Assembly: GCA_028023455.1 (NCBI GenBank)
Contig: JAQFVV010012398.1
Coordinates: forward strand, 8,642,682-8,706,681
Length of the DNA stretch: 64,000 nucleotides
Source: Epiperipatus broadwayi
Taxonomy: Eukaryota; Onychophora; Udeonychophora; Euonychophora; Peripatidae
Reading direction: 5' to 3'
Positions 61,676 through 64,000 of the stretch are shown here, in pieces. Position numbers and translations under genes: made by a program. Within the stretch, counting starts at the first letter, position 1. Every line of letters starts with the position of its first letter. Under the pieces are notes generated by a model, which saw only the letters and a program-made list of their open reading frames with translations, did not search any database and was not told the DNA's origin.

Positions 61676-61940
61676 AATATATAAAATGTACTAAAACTCA
61701 TGAACACACAAAGCTCAAGACAAAAAAAATCTTAATATTGTAGATTGATATAAACTAAATATATGTATCTAAGTATGTGGTTAAGCACTTTCAAGGGCTA
61801 CAAATGTGAAAACCTCAGCCCTTGAAAGTGCTTAACCACATACTTAAATACATGTATTTAGTTTATATCAACTACAGTATTAAGATTTCTTTATCTTCAG
61901 CTTTGTGTGTTCATGTATTTTAGCACATTTTATATATTTA
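61676..61940. repeat. Compact palindrome, arms ~125 bp, loop ~16 bp
   Basis: The left arm ends AAGCACTTTCAAGGGCT at 61800 and the right arm opens CAGCCCTTGAAAGTGCTTAA near 61816. Matching continues outward through TACTTAAATACATGTA-like, TTTAGTTTATATCAA and TTTGTGTGTTCATG to about 61940. The short loop and high identity near the centre suggest a younger or recently homogenised structure than most others here. Confidence 0.9.
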
Positions 61941-64000
61941 TACATTGCAATAATTAGCCACAAAGTCTAAACTTTTTGTTCATAAAAATTATGAGCAACA
62001 AATACACTCAACGTACAGAATCCTTAAGTGAACTAGATTACATGTTCAGACTAATGCTGAAGTTAATAATAGAGTGGAATGAATTGGTGACTGTAGCAGA
62101 GCTTCTGATACTATGGTGCTAAAGTAAAATAATGGTTCATGCTATGAATGTATAGGTACTCATGGGATTCAGTACCAAGTACTCAGTTCCCTTGGACCAT
62201 ATGGCTTGCTAGCATAATATAGAACATTAGTTCAGGATGTCAGAGCAGCTTTAAAAATTGGTTTCTGGACCTTCATGTTCCAGTTTTAAGTGTGACTGTC
62301 TGAACTAGATAATGGGGTGGTGATCACCATAAATCCATTTTAAAAAGGAAGCATAACAAGGTATAAATACACATATAGTGTTTAGTAAAAACACATTCAT
62401 AATGCTTACTAAATAATAATAATACTAAAATTAAGATAAATTTATATGCACAAAATTCTATAGTTTCATTCAGCAAAATTATCTTAACCCAGTTCTCATA
62501 TTAGCATACCATAATCATGCTAAAAAGGTTTCATTGAAAGCAACCTAGTTTAGAAATATTGAATCTGTATATTCATAATAATAAACTAGGAGAAGAAAAG
62601 CATATTTTGGGGTTTAATTAATAATTACTAATATATCTTTAGGTATCATCCCTGCCATTATCTAACTAATATATATATAATAATTCATAAACCTTCATGA
62701 CAAGCTAATACATAATAGCTTAAATAAACATACATGTATAACAATGAGTGCATAGCAGTCTATTGTTATATATAAGAATAGATTCCAGAACAGAGATTTG
62801 TGTTTACTAAAAACAGCAAAGAAATATTCTACTGAAGAGCTTCTAATCGTCACTTTCAAAAGTTTACTAAGTTACTTGTCTCTGCTTTGAAATTATGTCA
62901 TATCATAACATATCAATTAAAAATAAAATAAAATAATCAAAACAGAAATTAGGCATGGTCACAGATTAGAAAAGTTAAATAATAACTGATTACAGTTATT
63001 AGGTTTACAAAAGAATTTACTTTAAAATTACATTTATATTTCTAGTTACAGGCAAGACTATTACAGTTATAGATTTATTTTAAAGGTACTTTTAGAGACT
63101 TATTTAACAGTTTTATGAACATTCATTACAAATAGCTAGCTTAAAGAATTTAAGAATATTTAATAGAGATTTTAGTGAGTTCTGTGAAAAAGAAATATTA
63201 CCAATATTCTTCTAGGCTGAGTTGTCTGGAATTTGAATAGGCACTGGCTCTTCTCTGAACAGATTGTCTTTTTGGTGTCATCTTGGCAGTTGGTGAAACT
63301 GGTCTCCTTTATTCCATGGTGATAATGATGACTTGCAGTGGGTGGGAGGTCACCATTCTTTGGAAGGAAGATGGCAAAGCTGAGTCCTTTTTAACTGATC
63401 ATGTTAATTTTAAAATGGCCATAGTTCCCAGCAGCAACTGCCTCAATTATTATGAGAGAAATTTTTAGTGCTGAAAATTTGGGAGTTTTTATGAGATTTC
63501 TGACCCCCCCCTCCGTAAACCTATTAACTTGTTTACAACTTTTAAATTTTAATCTTTAAAGTTAGCAAGTTTTAAATTTTACATTAGCATCTTAATAAAG
63601 ACAAAAGAGAATCTCTAGTAGATTAAAAATAGTGCTAATTGGATGATTTTGCTTTGTCCAAAATATATTTTAAATTTGTTTTTAAAATCTATGTTTGACT
63701 TCCATACAAATCAAATACAGGTGCACGTGGCATGATATTTTTACTAAGAATGATTCAATATTTAAAAACTAAACTATTTTTGTGTAAACATTCTGCTATA
63801 TATGTATTTTGGTCACATCTAGAATTGAAATTATATATGCAAGTCTTAAATAAAATAATGATTAAACTCTTACATTAAATTTATAACAAATTTAAAGATT
63901 TAAAATATAATATAATTGCATTGTAACACATTAAATCTATTACATTACAGCTTAAGGGTGTTAATACATATATAACAATGTTTATCCAATTAAGCATTTA
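61941..64000. other. Mostly AT-rich DNA, no gene seen
   Basis: Less AT-rich stretches at 62040-62350 and 63220-63480 include a 61-codon frame (63283-63468, +) without a recognised motif, and a C-rich run at 63505-63513. Nothing more is supportable. Confidence 0.45.

Overview
The window looks like intergenic or deep-intronic DNA of an animal. It is very AT-rich, no open frame on either strand reads as an intact host gene, and no operon, ribosome-binding site, tRNA or rRNA gene was found. The content is decayed RTE-type non-LTR retrotransposons ending in GATGAT-type tails, a Penelope-like GIY-YIG endonuclease relic, a mariner relic, tRNA-derived SINE-like pieces, very long GATA arrays, and many long imperfect palindromes. 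This fits a lophotrochozoan, perhaps a cephalopod mollusc. That guess rests on repeat style only, and other AT-rich invertebrates are not excluded.

Layout. 0-8.6 kb: AT-rich DNA, a foldback-family repeat, a GT-rich block with a possible ORF1-like relic, then a Penelope-like relic in two opposed copies forming an inverted repeat. 10.6-12.1 kb: a 5'-inverted RTE insertion bounded by a 13-bp target-site duplication, followed by a second class of reverse-transcriptase relic. 12.2-16.8 kb: four large palindromes and a tRNA-like repeat. 17.2-20.7 kb: RTE relics. 24.4-32.6 kb: an RTE 3' end, a three-unit foldback cluster, and a near-complete RTE split by a 2.77-kb insertion. That insertion has terminal inverted repeats and carries a satellite-like tandem array plus a candidate captured exon. 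38.9-44.3 kb: a tandem duplication with a trinucleotide array, a nested foldback, a purine-rich block and degenerate tandem repeats. 45.5-48.9 kb: a full-length dead mariner and about 0.7 kb of GATA arrays between opposed RTE 5' fragments. 49-64 kb: mostly featureless AT-rich DNA with a small SINE flanked by a 14-bp duplication, an RTE 3' end and two more palindromes.

No genes here work together as a system. The best-supported new observation is the 28.1-30.9 kb insertion. The RTE reading frame continues across it when one flanking repeat copy is removed, and a second RTE copy at 17-20 kb has the expected uninterrupted order. Coordinates of decayed repeats are approximate, usually to within 10-50 bases, because they were aligned by eye.
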